Assembly (NCBI GenBank): GCA_009781755.1
Contig: WQVD01000004.1
Location: 55,635 to 119,634 of the forward strand
Direction: 5' to 3'
Length of the DNA: 64,000 bases
From: Defluviitaleaceae bacterium
GTDB lineage: Bacteria > Bacillota > Clostridia > Lachnospirales > WQUN01
Shown: positions 32,625 through 40,611 of the stretch, one piece after another
Numbering within the stretch: position 1 is the first letter of the stretch
Layout: each line of letters begins with the position of its first letter
The notes under the pieces: generated by a model
What the model saw: the letters and a program-made list of their open reading frames with translations, nothing else
What the model was told of the DNA's origin: nothing
Database searches by the model: none
Position numbers and translations under genes: made by a program

Positions 32625-35600
32625 TTACGATACGCTCGGCGGTATCGTTGCTCCAATTTGGATTGGTTGCGTCATATATCGTTCTTGGATCCGGAAGAAA
32701 TACGTACCGGCAACCAAGCCGTTGATGGTGAAGTTAAAATCTTCATTGCCCGCACCGGTGGTGTTGCGCATGACGGTATCGGTTATGGCCGTACCTTCGA
32801 AAGCATCACCCGCAGCGTTGGCCACTTGTGTCAGCGTAAAGCCGAATTCAAAGTCGGGTGCGTTTTCGCCCGCTACGCGTTTGGTGGCGTTGATGGTTAC
32901 GTTGGCGGTGGGTGTTTGGAAGGTATTGGTGAAGGTTTGGCTGTTGTTCCAGCCGGTAACGGTCGCCTCGCGTTCGTTGCCCTCGCCGAACAGGGTTACG
33001 GTAACGATGCGCGGTTCGAGATCATTGGTCCAACCTTGTCGGGTGTCGACAGTGGTTTCTTCAATACGGAAGAAGTACGTATCTGCTACCAAACCTTCAA
33101 GGTCAAAGGAAAACGGAAAACTATCTGCGCCGCCCGTTGTATTGGCCGTTGACGTACCGGTGATGGCGTTGGGTGAAACCGCGCTGCCTAAGTTATCCAC
33201 CACTTGTGTAAGGGTAAAGCCGAAGTTAAAGGCCGGTGCATCTGCACCCTCTACGCGCTTGGTGGCGTTAATGGTGACACCCACTATCGGATTTCGTCGC
33301 CACAGGGCAATGTACGATACATCGGCTGCAGGCATGGGGAAAGCATAGACATTGGTTGTTACCAAGTTGCCGGCGGGGATATTGTCGAAATCTGCCGGGG
33401 GGGTCGTGCCGCGGTACCAACCGATGAAAGTGTAGCCCGCTACCGTACCGGCGGTGAGGGTCACGCCCCTGCCGGATTGTACGTTGTGCGTGCCCACAAC
33501 GGGGTCCAAGTTGGTGGTGGTTGCGCCGCCCAGTACGCCTGTTTGGCCGATATGCGTCAAGCCGGAGGGGCTGTTGGATACGGTCAAGTTAAACATATTG
33601 CCGCGCCAAATGCCGTACACGGTGATATCACCCATCGTCATGACGGTAGTTTCGTTAAACCATGTACCCGTGCCGTCGGGTTCGGTATTCCAACCTTGGA
33701 AGGTGTAATGGGGGTGCGTTACCAATGCGGGGTCGGGGAAATTAGGATTTGTAATACTGCCTTCCTGTTCCCCGTTGGCGGTACGGTTTTGTAAGATATC
33801 GATGGGGGATGGGGGCGGCGTCATGCTGTTATAGGAAGCGCCCGTGATGTTAAAGTCAAACGTGACGCGCCCGGCAAATTGGGCGTGCAAGTTCAGCCGT
33901 CCTGTATTCAATCCGTAAATGGGGGTAGAGTGCAGGTACGGATCGCCCGTAGCCGAACCGGGTACGGGGTCCTCATTCCAATGGTGGAACCGCCAGTTTT
34001 CTTTGGTTACGTTGTTGATGTTAAACGTGTCGCTGGGGGGGCGACCCGCTACTTGCACCGGGTGCCAGTAAGTCGGCGTGCCAATGGGATAGTTTTGAAT
34101 GCTTGACGCAAACACACCTGCGCCGGGATGGAAAACCACATCCACATGCCATATGGCATACAACACGAAGAAATCTAAAATGGGGGTATGGGCATCAATG
34201 GCAAATCCGCCGCCGCAAGGCGATGTATTCCAATGCCAGAAGGTGCGCCCCGGCCATGTAGGCGGTACGAGCAAGGAGACATCGATACCTTGATCGCTTA
34301 GGCTTAGTGCGGGGTTGGTAACTTCTGCGCCGTACAGCCTGCGGACGGTATTGGGGTTGCCTTGGTCATCAACACCCAACCATGCGATTCCATTGGCATG
34401 GCTTGCCGCGCCGCCGATGTTGAGCACGATGGCATCTGCCCAATGGGCGAATACTTGGATATTTTCGGTAACAATGGTATCTGCGGTAAATCGATATTCC
34501 GGGTTGCGGTACACGGGGTGCGTATACCAACCCAAGAATGCGAAGCCCGGTAATTGGAATGCCGCCCAACCGGCATCATCATGGCAAGGCATGATGTTTT
34601 GTAAAGGCATTTGCGCTTGCGTTGTTAATATTTCACTGTTGTAAGGTGAATTGTTGCGATGGAGCGTGTTCCATACTTGATGCTCCGGGCTGCTGCCCAC
34701 ACCAAACATCAGCTCCATAATATTATTGCTGTGGACGCTTTGCCCGGATATGACTTGCCTGCGCATTACGCTGTTGCTGGCATTGCTGAATCGATTGTGG
34801 TTGTTGTTAAAGGTAACTATACCCGTCCATGTGGCATATACCGTCATGGGCCCGGTGACTACAGTGCTCCTGCCAAAGGAATAACCGGTGCCGTCGGGCT
34901 CCGTATTCCATACGGCATGGTGCCATGCATTACCTCCGCTCATTCCGCCCATGGCCAAGTGGTTAAGTGATTGCGAAAATCGAAGCGGTACTTGATTGGC
35001 ACGTTCTGCACTTGGGATGCTGTGCATGCTGTGGGGGCCAAAAGCGTCATATATACGGCCGGCCGTATCGCGCCGTATCCAACCTGCCGTGTATGCATCG
35101 TACCCGACGGGGTAATTTATCGTTACATCGGCAGCGCCGGCTCCGTTAGAGTCAAAAGTCACCGGTGCCATGGGAATCCACCTTGCATACACCGTTAGCG
35201 TCGCCGGGTTTTGCGGCCCTTGGGCTTGGATGGGTTGCAATCCCATCAATCGTGCATTCGAAGAAATGATAAAAGATTGGGGGTGTTGGTAATAAACAGG
35301 GGTTGCATTGTGCAATCGGCGGCCGGTTCCTTCATTGGTAACCGGGTCGATGGCGGTATACCAACCCAAAAATACATATCCCGGCCGTTCCGGTATCGAA
35401 GGCCATTCAACATAACCCTCCCGTACAGAACCCATGACGCTGTTGCCGTCGGGGATGGTTACGGTGCGGTTAGGGGTTACGCCGCCGTTAGAATCAAAAA
35501 GAATTTCTATAAGTTCTTCGATAGGTTCCCACATGGCCCTGAAAACAATGTTTTCCGTGATGGGCCAATCCGCAACGTCATCATGCGTCAAACCGGATTG

Positions 35601-36008
35601 GTAAATCGTACCGCCGGAAATAACACCGGTTAAAATGTTAACCGTGGCACCTACAATCACATCCCAACCGGTAAATATATGGCCGGTTCTCATGGGAACG
35701 GGTACGTTTTGCGGAATGGGTGCGTATATGCCGTCCCCAAGATAGAGAGAATATTGCGTCTCCGCATCTTTAACGGTTTGCGGTTGTTCTGCTCTATCGA
35801 AATAATGCCCGATATCCGTTGCATTAACGCCATGGGTACGTAGGGTTTGCCCGTCAGCGGTGTAATGCCGTCCGCCGCGAATACAGGTACATCCCTGCCT
35901 CTGTGTGCGATTCGACCCTCCGGCGTGCCCGACGGCAACGCGGGTGTAATATAGGTGTTGTACCAAGTGCCGCCGTTGGGGTTGAATGTGGCCCTGTATA
36001 CCCACCAC
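32625..36008 (-). CDS. Surface protein, central fragment (InlB repeats and pilin-type domains)
   Basis: Frame 2 of the broken gene. Genuine coding runs from about 35850 (QTLRTHGVNATDIGHYFDRA) to about 32682 (YFFRIQE). It contains most InlB-type repeats (FLGWYTAID, TVYARW, FQGWNTEPDG) and pilin isopeptide-linkage-like domains. The first 50 residues and the last 15 are out of frame. No independent start signal. Confidence 0.7.
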   Translation of the reverse strand: MVGIQGHIQPQRRHLVQHLYYTRVAVGHAGGSNRTQRQGCTCIRGGRHYTADGQTLRTHGVNATDIGHYFDRAEQPQTVKDAETQYSLYLGDGIYAPIPQNVPVPMRTGHIFTGWDVIVGATVNILTGVISGGTIYQSGLTHDDVADWPITENIVFRAMWEPIEELIEILFDSNGGVTPNRTVTIPDGNSVMGSVREGYVEWPSIPERPGYVFLGWYTAIDPVTNEGTGRRLHNATPVYYQHPQSFIISSNARLMGLQPIQAQGPQNPATLTVYARWIPMAPVTFDSNGAGAADVTINYPVGYDAYTAGWIRRDTAGRIYDAFGPHSMHSIPSAERANQVPLRFSQSLNHLAMGGMSGGNAWHHAVWNTEPDGTGYSFGRSTVVTGPMTVYATWTGIVTFNNNHNRFSNASNSVMRRQVISGQSVHSNNIMELMFGVGSSPEHQVWNTLHRNNSPYNSEILTTQAQMPLQNIMPCHDDAGWAAFQLPGFAFLGWYTHPVYRNPEYRFTADTIVTENIQVFAHWADAIVLNIGGAASHANGIAWLGVDDQGNPNTVRRLYGAEVTNPALSLSDQGIDVSLLVPPTWPGRTFWHWNTSPCGGGFAIDAHTPILDFFVLYAIWHVDVVFHPGAGVFASSIQNYPIGTPTYWHPVQVAGRPPSDTFNINNVTKENWRFHHWNEDPVPGSATGDPYLHSTPIYGLNTGRLNLHAQFAGRVTFDFNITGASYNSMTPPPSPIDILQNRTANGEQEGSITNPNFPDPALVTHPHYTFQGWNTEPDGTGTWFNETTVMTMGDITVYGIWRGNMFNLTVSNSPSGLTHIGQTGVLGGATTTNLDPVVGTHNVQSGRGVTLTAGTVAGYTFIGWYRGTTPPADFDNIPAGNLVTTNVYAFPMPAADVSYIALWRRNPIVGVTINATKRVEGADAPAFNFGFTLTQVVDNLGSAVSPNAITGTSTANTTGGADSFPFSFDLEGLVADTYFFRIEETTVDTRQGWTNDLEPRIVTVTLFGEGNEREATVTGWNNSQTFTNTFQTPTANVTINATKRVAGENAPDFEFGFTLTQVANAAGDAFEGTAITDTVMRNTTGAGNEDFNFTINGLVAGTYFFRIQERYMTQPIQIGATIPPSVS

Positions 36009-37111
36009 GCATATACCGTCATATCTTCATAAACCGGTTCATGTGCCCATCTTACCGGAGAATTGTAACCCGATAAGCTGGATGTAAGGCTCGCCCGCCC
36101 CGGCGCGGCAAAGCGCGTACCGGTTCCGTTGGTTCCTGTCCACCAACCTTGCAACGTAGCACCCGCCAATCGAGCTTCAGGTGCAGAACGTTGATAAACA
36201 AACGTGCGGTTACGGTAATGCGGATGCAACCATGAATCTGTGATGGACAAATTGGGAACCGCATCACGATAACGTGAATGCCCGGCCGTCAATACACCGG
36301 GGCCGTAGTCAAACGTAACCACCCAATCATCCACCGGTCTCCACAACGCAACGAGGAAAATCGTACCGGTCATAACGGTATCGCCGTCTATACATTCACA
36401 AAACGTATGGTCGCATATATCGCTGCCGACAGTGGTGCGCCAGCCTATAAAACGATAACCGGGGTTGACCCCTGCGGTTGGGTTGTCCGGCCACGCCACA
36501 CCTGCCAAATCATCAATGGTGGTGCTGCCGCTGTCAGGTACATAAATATAACGATGCCCCCAATTTTGCGGATTGTCGGGGGTGGCACTACGTTCACCCA
36601 AGCCGGGCATCAAGATTGCCAATTCTTCGGCAGTCGCGGACACCGACCCCACGCTGAAGTAAATTCCCCATCCCCATTGGGCATATACGGTTATGCTGTC
36701 GTGGATTTCGGTGTTTGCGTCAAACACATCGCCCGACCCGTCGGGTTGGGTATTCCATGACATAAATACATACATGTCGGTACGCTCGGGCGGCACGGGC
36801 ATGCCGTCGCCCAGCGTATCACCCGCTTCAATGGGTCTAAACGAATTACCGCCGTCCAACATGATGGTATCGCGGTATAAATGCCCCGCACCTGTAACGG
36901 CGTTGACGTGGTTGTTGTCAAAATCAACCCGAAGCCCATTACCCAACGGGATGATGCCCATCGCAGGCGGAGTGGTTGCGCTCCCTTCGCCAAACGTGGA
37001 TACCGGATCCTGCGCGTCATCATAACCCAACGCAAAGTACCCCAGTGTTGCAGTAAACAGAATAAATGCCATTACCAAAGCAATTTTCCGTTTCGTGCTC
37101 AGCTTCTTCAT
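35690..37111 (-). CDS. Surface protein, N-terminal fragment (signal peptide and InlB repeats)
   Basis: Frame 1 of the broken gene: ATG at 37111 with signal peptide (residues 1-29), then InlB-type repeats. Correct coding ends near 35850 (after ADGITPLTG); the last 50 residues, rich in Arg/Lys, are out of frame. Confidence 0.7.
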   Translation of the reverse strand: MKKLSTKRKIALVMAFILFTATLGYFALGYDDAQDPVSTFGEGSATTPPAMGIIPLGNGLRVDFDNNHVNAVTGAGHLYRDTIMLDGGNSFRPIEAGDTLGDGMPVPPERTDMYVFMSWNTQPDGSGDVFDANTEIHDSITVYAQWGWGIYFSVGSVSATAEELAILMPGLGERSATPDNPQNWGHRYIYVPDSGSTTIDDLAGVAWPDNPTAGVNPGYRFIGWRTTVGSDICDHTFCECIDGDTVMTGTIFLVALWRPVDDWVVTFDYGPGVLTAGHSRYRDAVPNLSITDSWLHPHYRNRTFVYQRSAPEARLAGATLQGWWTGTNGTGTRFAAPGRASLTSSLSGYNSPVRWAHEPVYEDMTVYAWWVYRATFNPNGGTWYNTYITPALPSGTPEGRIAHRGRDVPVFAADGITPLTGKPYVPMALMQRISGIISIEQNNRKPLKMRRRNILSILGTAYTHPFRKTYPFP

Positions 37112-37153
37112 TTCTGTTTCCTCCTTATATGTAGCATTTATAAATGCCAATGG

Positions 37154-38713
37154 TTATTGCTGCATAAAAATCACGCGTTGCATGATGTCTTCGGGTAACT
37201 GCCCGCCTGCGAACAGGTCAAACCGCATGTGCCAACCGCTGCCGTCTTCGTAAGTGCCGATGCCGATGGCAATTTCACCTGATCCTTCGTCCAATACGTA
37301 AAAGCGATAAATCATGCCCGTAAGCGTCCGCACAAATGCCGCATCGGCGAAGCCGTAGTATTCGATGATGCTTGCCACGGCCGCTTCTGTTGTTGCATTG
37401 GCCAAGCTTGCTAAGATGGCTTGCGTGCGGTCAGTGGGGGGTGCGAGGGTAGTTTCGGGTTGTGTTTCCGGTTGGGTGGTTGCATTGGGGGGTGATGTGG
37501 GTTCGGAGGTTGGAGGTTGGGTAGTCGGCGGTGGTTGCGTGGCGGGGGGTTCGGTGGGATTAGGCAAGGTTGGAGGTGGCGTGGGTTGCGGCGAAGGTGG
37601 TGTGCTATGTGGAATGGGATCATGTAGGGGCGGTTCGGGTGCGGATTCACCCGCTATTGCGTATGGCTCCTCCGCAGGAAGGTAATCTGAAGGAAATGCC
37701 TCCGGTGGGGATTCGCCGTCATCGTCATTGGCGGGTATTTCAATGGAGGGTGCCGTGGGTATTTCGGTGGGGAGTGCCGTGGGTGCTTCCGTTGCGGTTG
37801 CATGCGGCAAGACGATGGGGGCGGGTTGCGCTTCGGTGGGTGCAGGTATGTCTTGTGCGATTTCGTAGGCGGATTGCAACGGTTCGGCTTCGTCCACAGA
37901 TAAATATAAAAGCGTACCGACCACCCCCACACCCACCAAACATGCCGCAACCATGCAGCCTTTTACAAATGAAGCTACGGATGCCGTGGAAGTCATGACA
38001 GCAGCAGAAGTGGTGCCCGCGGCCAATGCCGTGCTGCCCGCGCAGGCGGTTGCGGGTATGTAGCTGGCGGCAAACACCGATTCTTCAATCAAGAACAAGG
38101 CACCCAATGCCACCAACGCCGTAACCGACGCCTTTCTGCCCATGTAGGAATTCCGGCCTTCCAGTTTGTTGCGGATGGCTTGGCGCGCGCGTTGCAAATT
38201 GACGCGCACCACGCCGCTTGAGCAGTTGTACAACCGGGCGATTTCTTCGGCATTAAAGTTGAAGTAGTAATATAGGTAGGTCATCTCGCGTTGGTTTTTG
38301 GACAACGTGTTGATGATTTGTATGAGTTCGTCTTGCTGCTCTTTGTTGCGCAGCGATTCTTCGGGCAGGAAGTCTTCGTCCGCGTCGGGGATTTCGGCGA
38401 TTTCTTCGTCCAATGAGAACAGGACAAAAGATTGCTGTTGCCGTTGCACCTTGCGCTTGCGGAAGCATTCGTGGATGGCAATCTTCTTTAAATAGGCCAG
38501 CAGGGTATCGCCTCGCAGGTCGCGTGGTTTTTTGAATGCGATGACGAAGGTGTCTTGCATGACTTCCTCCGCGTCTTCCTTGTTCTCGCAAAATTTTTGA
38601 CACAAGAAAGCCAGCGGGGTTGCGCACCGCTTGTAAATATCGTCAAAAGCGGAGGCGTCACCGTCGTTGTAACGCGATATGTAACCGGTCAAATCATTGG
38701 CAATCGTTTTGAT
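37154..38713 (-). CDS. Membrane-anchored ECF sigma factor with Pro/Thr stalk (module 1)
   Basis: 519 residues. Sigma-2 (SAFDDIYKRCATPLAFLCQK, EDAEEVMQDTFVIAFK) and sigma-4 (LSKNQREMTYLYYYFNFNAE, EIARLYNCSSGVVRVNLQRA) occupy residues 15-195. Two hydrophobic stretches follow (about 200-225 and 255-275), then a Pro/Thr/Glu-rich stalk of 150 residues and a conserved terminal domain (DRTQAILASLANAT...). The frame has no ATG; I choose ATC at 38713 because AGAGG lies 6 nt before it and the stop of the previous gene is 7 nt away. The next possible start, TTG at 38692, has no ribosome site. Confidence 0.82.
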   Translation of the reverse strand: MKTIANDLTGYISRYNDGDASAFDDIYKRCATPLAFLCQKFCENKEDAEEVMQDTFVIAFKKPRDLRGDTLLAYLKKIAIHECFRKRKVQRQQQSFVLFSLDEEIAEIPDADEDFLPEESLRNKEQQDELIQIINTLSKNQREMTYLYYYFNFNAEEIARLYNCSSGVVRVNLQRARQAIRNKLEGRNSYMGRKASVTALVALGALFLIEESVFAASYIPATACAGSTALAAGTTSAAVMTSTASVASFVKGCMVAACLVGVGVVGTLLYLSVDEAEPLQSAYEIAQDIPAPTEAQPAPIVLPHATATEAPTALPTEIPTAPSIEIPANDDDGESPPEAFPSDYLPAEEPYAIAGESAPEPPLHDPIPHSTPPSPQPTPPPTLPNPTEPPATQPPPTTQPPTSEPTSPPNATTQPETQPETTLAPPTDRTQAILASLANATTEAAVASIIEYYGFADAAFVRTLTGMIYRFYVLDEGSGEIAIGIGTYEDGSGWHMRFDLFAGGQLPEDIMQRVIFMQQ

Positions 38714-38722
38714 GGCGCACCT

Positions 38723-39070
38723 CTATTTAAGAATTTCTTTGATACTTAACGCGTCGTTAGTGTCGTGCGGCAAAGCCCGCTTGAAGAAGTCCAACTGTGC
38801 CCTGATCCTTTCGCTGTACAAACCCAACACACCGGCAACGTGCAGTTCCGTCATCTCCAGCAGCCACGCAATGTGGTGGATGGGTACCGACAAATAGCAG
38901 TAGTAATAAATAACCTGCCGCTCCTCAAAGCCAAACTCGTCCACCGTGTGCATCAAAATACGGCTGGCTTGGCGGTTGGCGATAAACGCCCGCGGTATGT
39001 CGGGCATGTTTATTTCCAACTCGTAAGCGGGCAAATGCCGGATGTTATGATTTTCTGCGGTGGCATTCAA
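38723..39070 (-). CDS. Stand-alone sigma-region-4-like protein (module 1)
   Basis: 115 residues. FEERQVIYYYCYLSVPIHHI and AWLLEMTELHVAGVLGLYSE resemble the helix-turn-helix of sigma region 4, but there is no sigma-2 domain. The end FFKRALPHDTNDALSIKEIL is conserved in the module 2 paralog (62086-62442). It may modulate the membrane sigma factor encoded next, whose start codon lies 10 nt after its stop. Start TTG at 39070 with GAGGG 10 nt upstream. Confidence 0.75.
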   Translation of the reverse strand: MNATAENHNIRHLPAYELEINMPDIPRAFIANRQASRILMHTVDEFGFEERQVIYYYCYLSVPIHHIAWLLEMTELHVAGVLGLYSERIRAQLDFFKRALPHDTNDALSIKEILK

Positions 39071-39190
39071 GCAGCGGACACCCTCTTTGCACGGTATATT
39101 CTTATACCTACTTATAGGGTCATTTCATGAAAACCGTAACATTCTTTAGAAATATTTTTTTCACATAATATTTCTTTTTGCTTTATGCGA

Positions 39191-39243
39191 ATTATACTGA
39201 TTATTTTTGCGCTATGTTGAAAGGTTGCCAATTGTTAACAATT
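39191..39243 (-). promoter_or_regulatory. Module 1 promoter region with 14-bp palindrome
   Basis: Minus-strand TATAAT at 39196-39191 about 120 nt before the first gene, and the perfect palindrome AATTGTTAACAATT at 39230-39243. Module 2 also has two GTTAAC sites upstream (61761-61776), so this could be a shared operator. Confidence 0.5.
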
Positions 39244-39263
39244 CTATCGACGGATTAAAATGC

Positions 39264-39295
39264 CAATAAAAAAACCCGCGGTTTTCGCGGGTTTT
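39264..39295 (-). terminator. Terminator of the Vor operon
   Basis: Minus strand ACCCGCG-AAAAC-CGCGGGT then TTTTTT, just after the gamma-subunit stop. Confidence 0.9.
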
Positions 39296-39311
39296 GAGGA
39301 GATGCGTCAAT

Positions 39312-39848
39312 TTACATTAAACCACGTTCGATGGCTTGCACATTCAACGGAATCAAGTCCTTGCTGCGCGCACCGGCGAAGCGTTCGTGCAGTACATCGG
39401 TGATGTCATCCAGCGTGAAGAGGTCGGTTTTTTTCAAGAAGCCGGCCAACATGACCATGTTGGCCACGCGCAGGTTGCCGATGTCTACGGCAATGTTGGT
39501 GGCGTCAATGGCCAGTACATCCACATCAGTACGGCGGGCTTGCACGTCCTCGGTCACGATGGAGGCATTGACCAATACAAGACCGCCCGCGCGTACCTTG
39601 GGCAAAAATTTATCTACCGACGGTTGGTTCATGGCCACGAGGATATCGATGTTGGATTGCACAAGGGGGCTGCCGATGATGCGGTCAGAAGTGATGACGG
39701 CGCAGTTGGCCGTGCCGCCACGCATTTCTGCGCCGTAGGAGGGCATCCACGTTACGTGGTTGCCTTTTTTCATGGCCAGCGTGGCAACGACTTCTGCCAG
39801 TACGAGTATGCCCTGCCCGCCAAAGCCGGAGAAGACCATTTTATTCAT
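39312..39848 (-). CDS. 2-oxoacid:ferredoxin oxidoreductase, gamma subunit
   Basis: 178 residues. Pyruvate/ketoisovalerate oxidoreductase gamma domain with FSGFGGQGILVLAEVVATLA, the conserved SYGAEMRGGTANC and SDRIIGSPL. It forms the complex with the alpha, beta and ferredoxin subunits encoded upstream. Start ATG at 39848 with GGAGG 9 nt away and overlapping the beta stop (TAATG); an upstream in-frame extension is an overlap shadow. Confidence 0.93.
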   Translation of the reverse strand: MNKMVFSGFGGQGILVLAEVVATLAMKKGNHVTWMPSYGAEMRGGTANCAVITSDRIIGSPLVQSNIDILVAMNQPSVDKFLPKVRAGGLVLVNASIVTEDVQARRTDVDVLAIDATNIAVDIGNLRVANMVMLAGFLKKTDLFTLDDITDVLHERFAGARSKDLIPLNVQAIERGLM

Positions 39849-40609
39849 TATTGGGCACCTCCTTGTGCGGCGCGGTCGCAGTACAGCCCCAGCGGGTAGT
39901 ACGGTACCATTGCGTCCTTGATAAACGCCATCGAGTCCACGGGGGATAACCCCCAGCCGATGGGGCATGCGGCCAGAATTTCGATCATAGCGAAGCCCTT
40001 TCCCGCTACTTGATATTCGAAGGCTTTTTTGATGGCGCGTTTGGCGCGTAAGATGTGGGCGTGGTCGTGGACAGACACACGCTCGATGTAAGTTGCGCCG
40101 GGTATAGTGGCCATCATTTCGCTGACTAGCAGGGGCTTGCCGGTGGTTTCTTCGAAACGGCCGTAGGGGCTGGTTGTGGTTTTTTGGTTGATGAGGGTTG
40201 TAGGGGCCATTTGCCCACCGGTCATGCCGTAGATGGCGTTGTTTACGAATATAACGGTGATGTTTTCGCCTCGGTGGGCGGCGTGAATGATTTCTGCCGT
40301 GCCGATGGACGCGAGGTCGCCGTCGCCTTGGTAGGCAAAGACGATTTTGTCGGGTTGTACGCGTTTGACGCCGGTGGCTACGGCAGGAGCACGGCCATGC
40401 GCGGCTTGGATGCCGTCGCAATTAAAATAATTGTAAGCCAATACCGCACAGCCCACGGGCGCAATCGAAATGGTGCGTTCCAAGATATCCAGCTCCACTA
40501 GCGACTCCGCTACCAGCTTGTGGATCGTGCCGTGAGAACAACCCGGACAATAATGAAATGACGCATCGGTAAGCCCGCGGGATTTTTCATAAATAATTTT
40601 GGCAGCCAT
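39848..40609 (-). CDS. 2-oxoacid:ferredoxin oxidoreductase, beta subunit (TPP-binding)
   Basis: 253 residues. Thiamine diphosphate motif GDGDLASIGTAEII...FVNNAIYGMTGGQ, and HYCPGCSHGTIH near the N-terminus. Cleaves the 2-oxoacid to CO2 and a TPP-bound acyl group. Two nt follow the alpha subunit stop. Confidence 0.94.
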   Translation of the reverse strand: MAAKIIYEKSRGLTDASFHYCPGCSHGTIHKLVAESLVELDILERTISIAPVGCAVLAYNYFNCDGIQAAHGRAPAVATGVKRVQPDKIVFAYQGDGDLASIGTAEIIHAAHRGENITVIFVNNAIYGMTGGQMAPTTLINQKTTTSPYGRFEETTGKPLLVSEMMATIPGATYIERVSVHDHAHILRAKRAIKKAFEYQVAGKGFAMIEILAACPIGWGLSPVDSMAFIKDAMVPYYPLGLYCDRAAQGGAQ

Positions 40610-40611
40610 GG

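Larger units (their letters stand above)
31069..37111 (-). pseudogene. Giant LPXTG surface protein gene of module 1, two apparent frameshifts
   Basis: Three overlapping frames form one protein of about 2013 residues if one base is restored near 35850 and one near 32682. Order: signal peptide (MKKLSTKRKIALVMAFILF), at least ten InlB/Listeria-Bacteroides-type repeats of 70-90 residues (xGWxT...TVYAxW), two to three pilin isopeptide-type domains (VTINATKRVEGADAPAFNFG and VTINATKRVAGENAPDFEFG), a PITT repeat stalk, a DUF11-like domain, a Thr-rich linker, LPQTG, membrane segment and KKRKR tail. Start has AAGGAGG. Whether the shifts are real or assembly errors cannot be told from sequence. Confidence 0.85.

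Noticed and set aside
32014..33348. Plus-strand open frame of 444 codons
   Set aside because: It is antisense to the repeat and pilin-domain coding region and shows repeat-derived composition (Tyr/Arg/Gly-rich), with no ribosome site.
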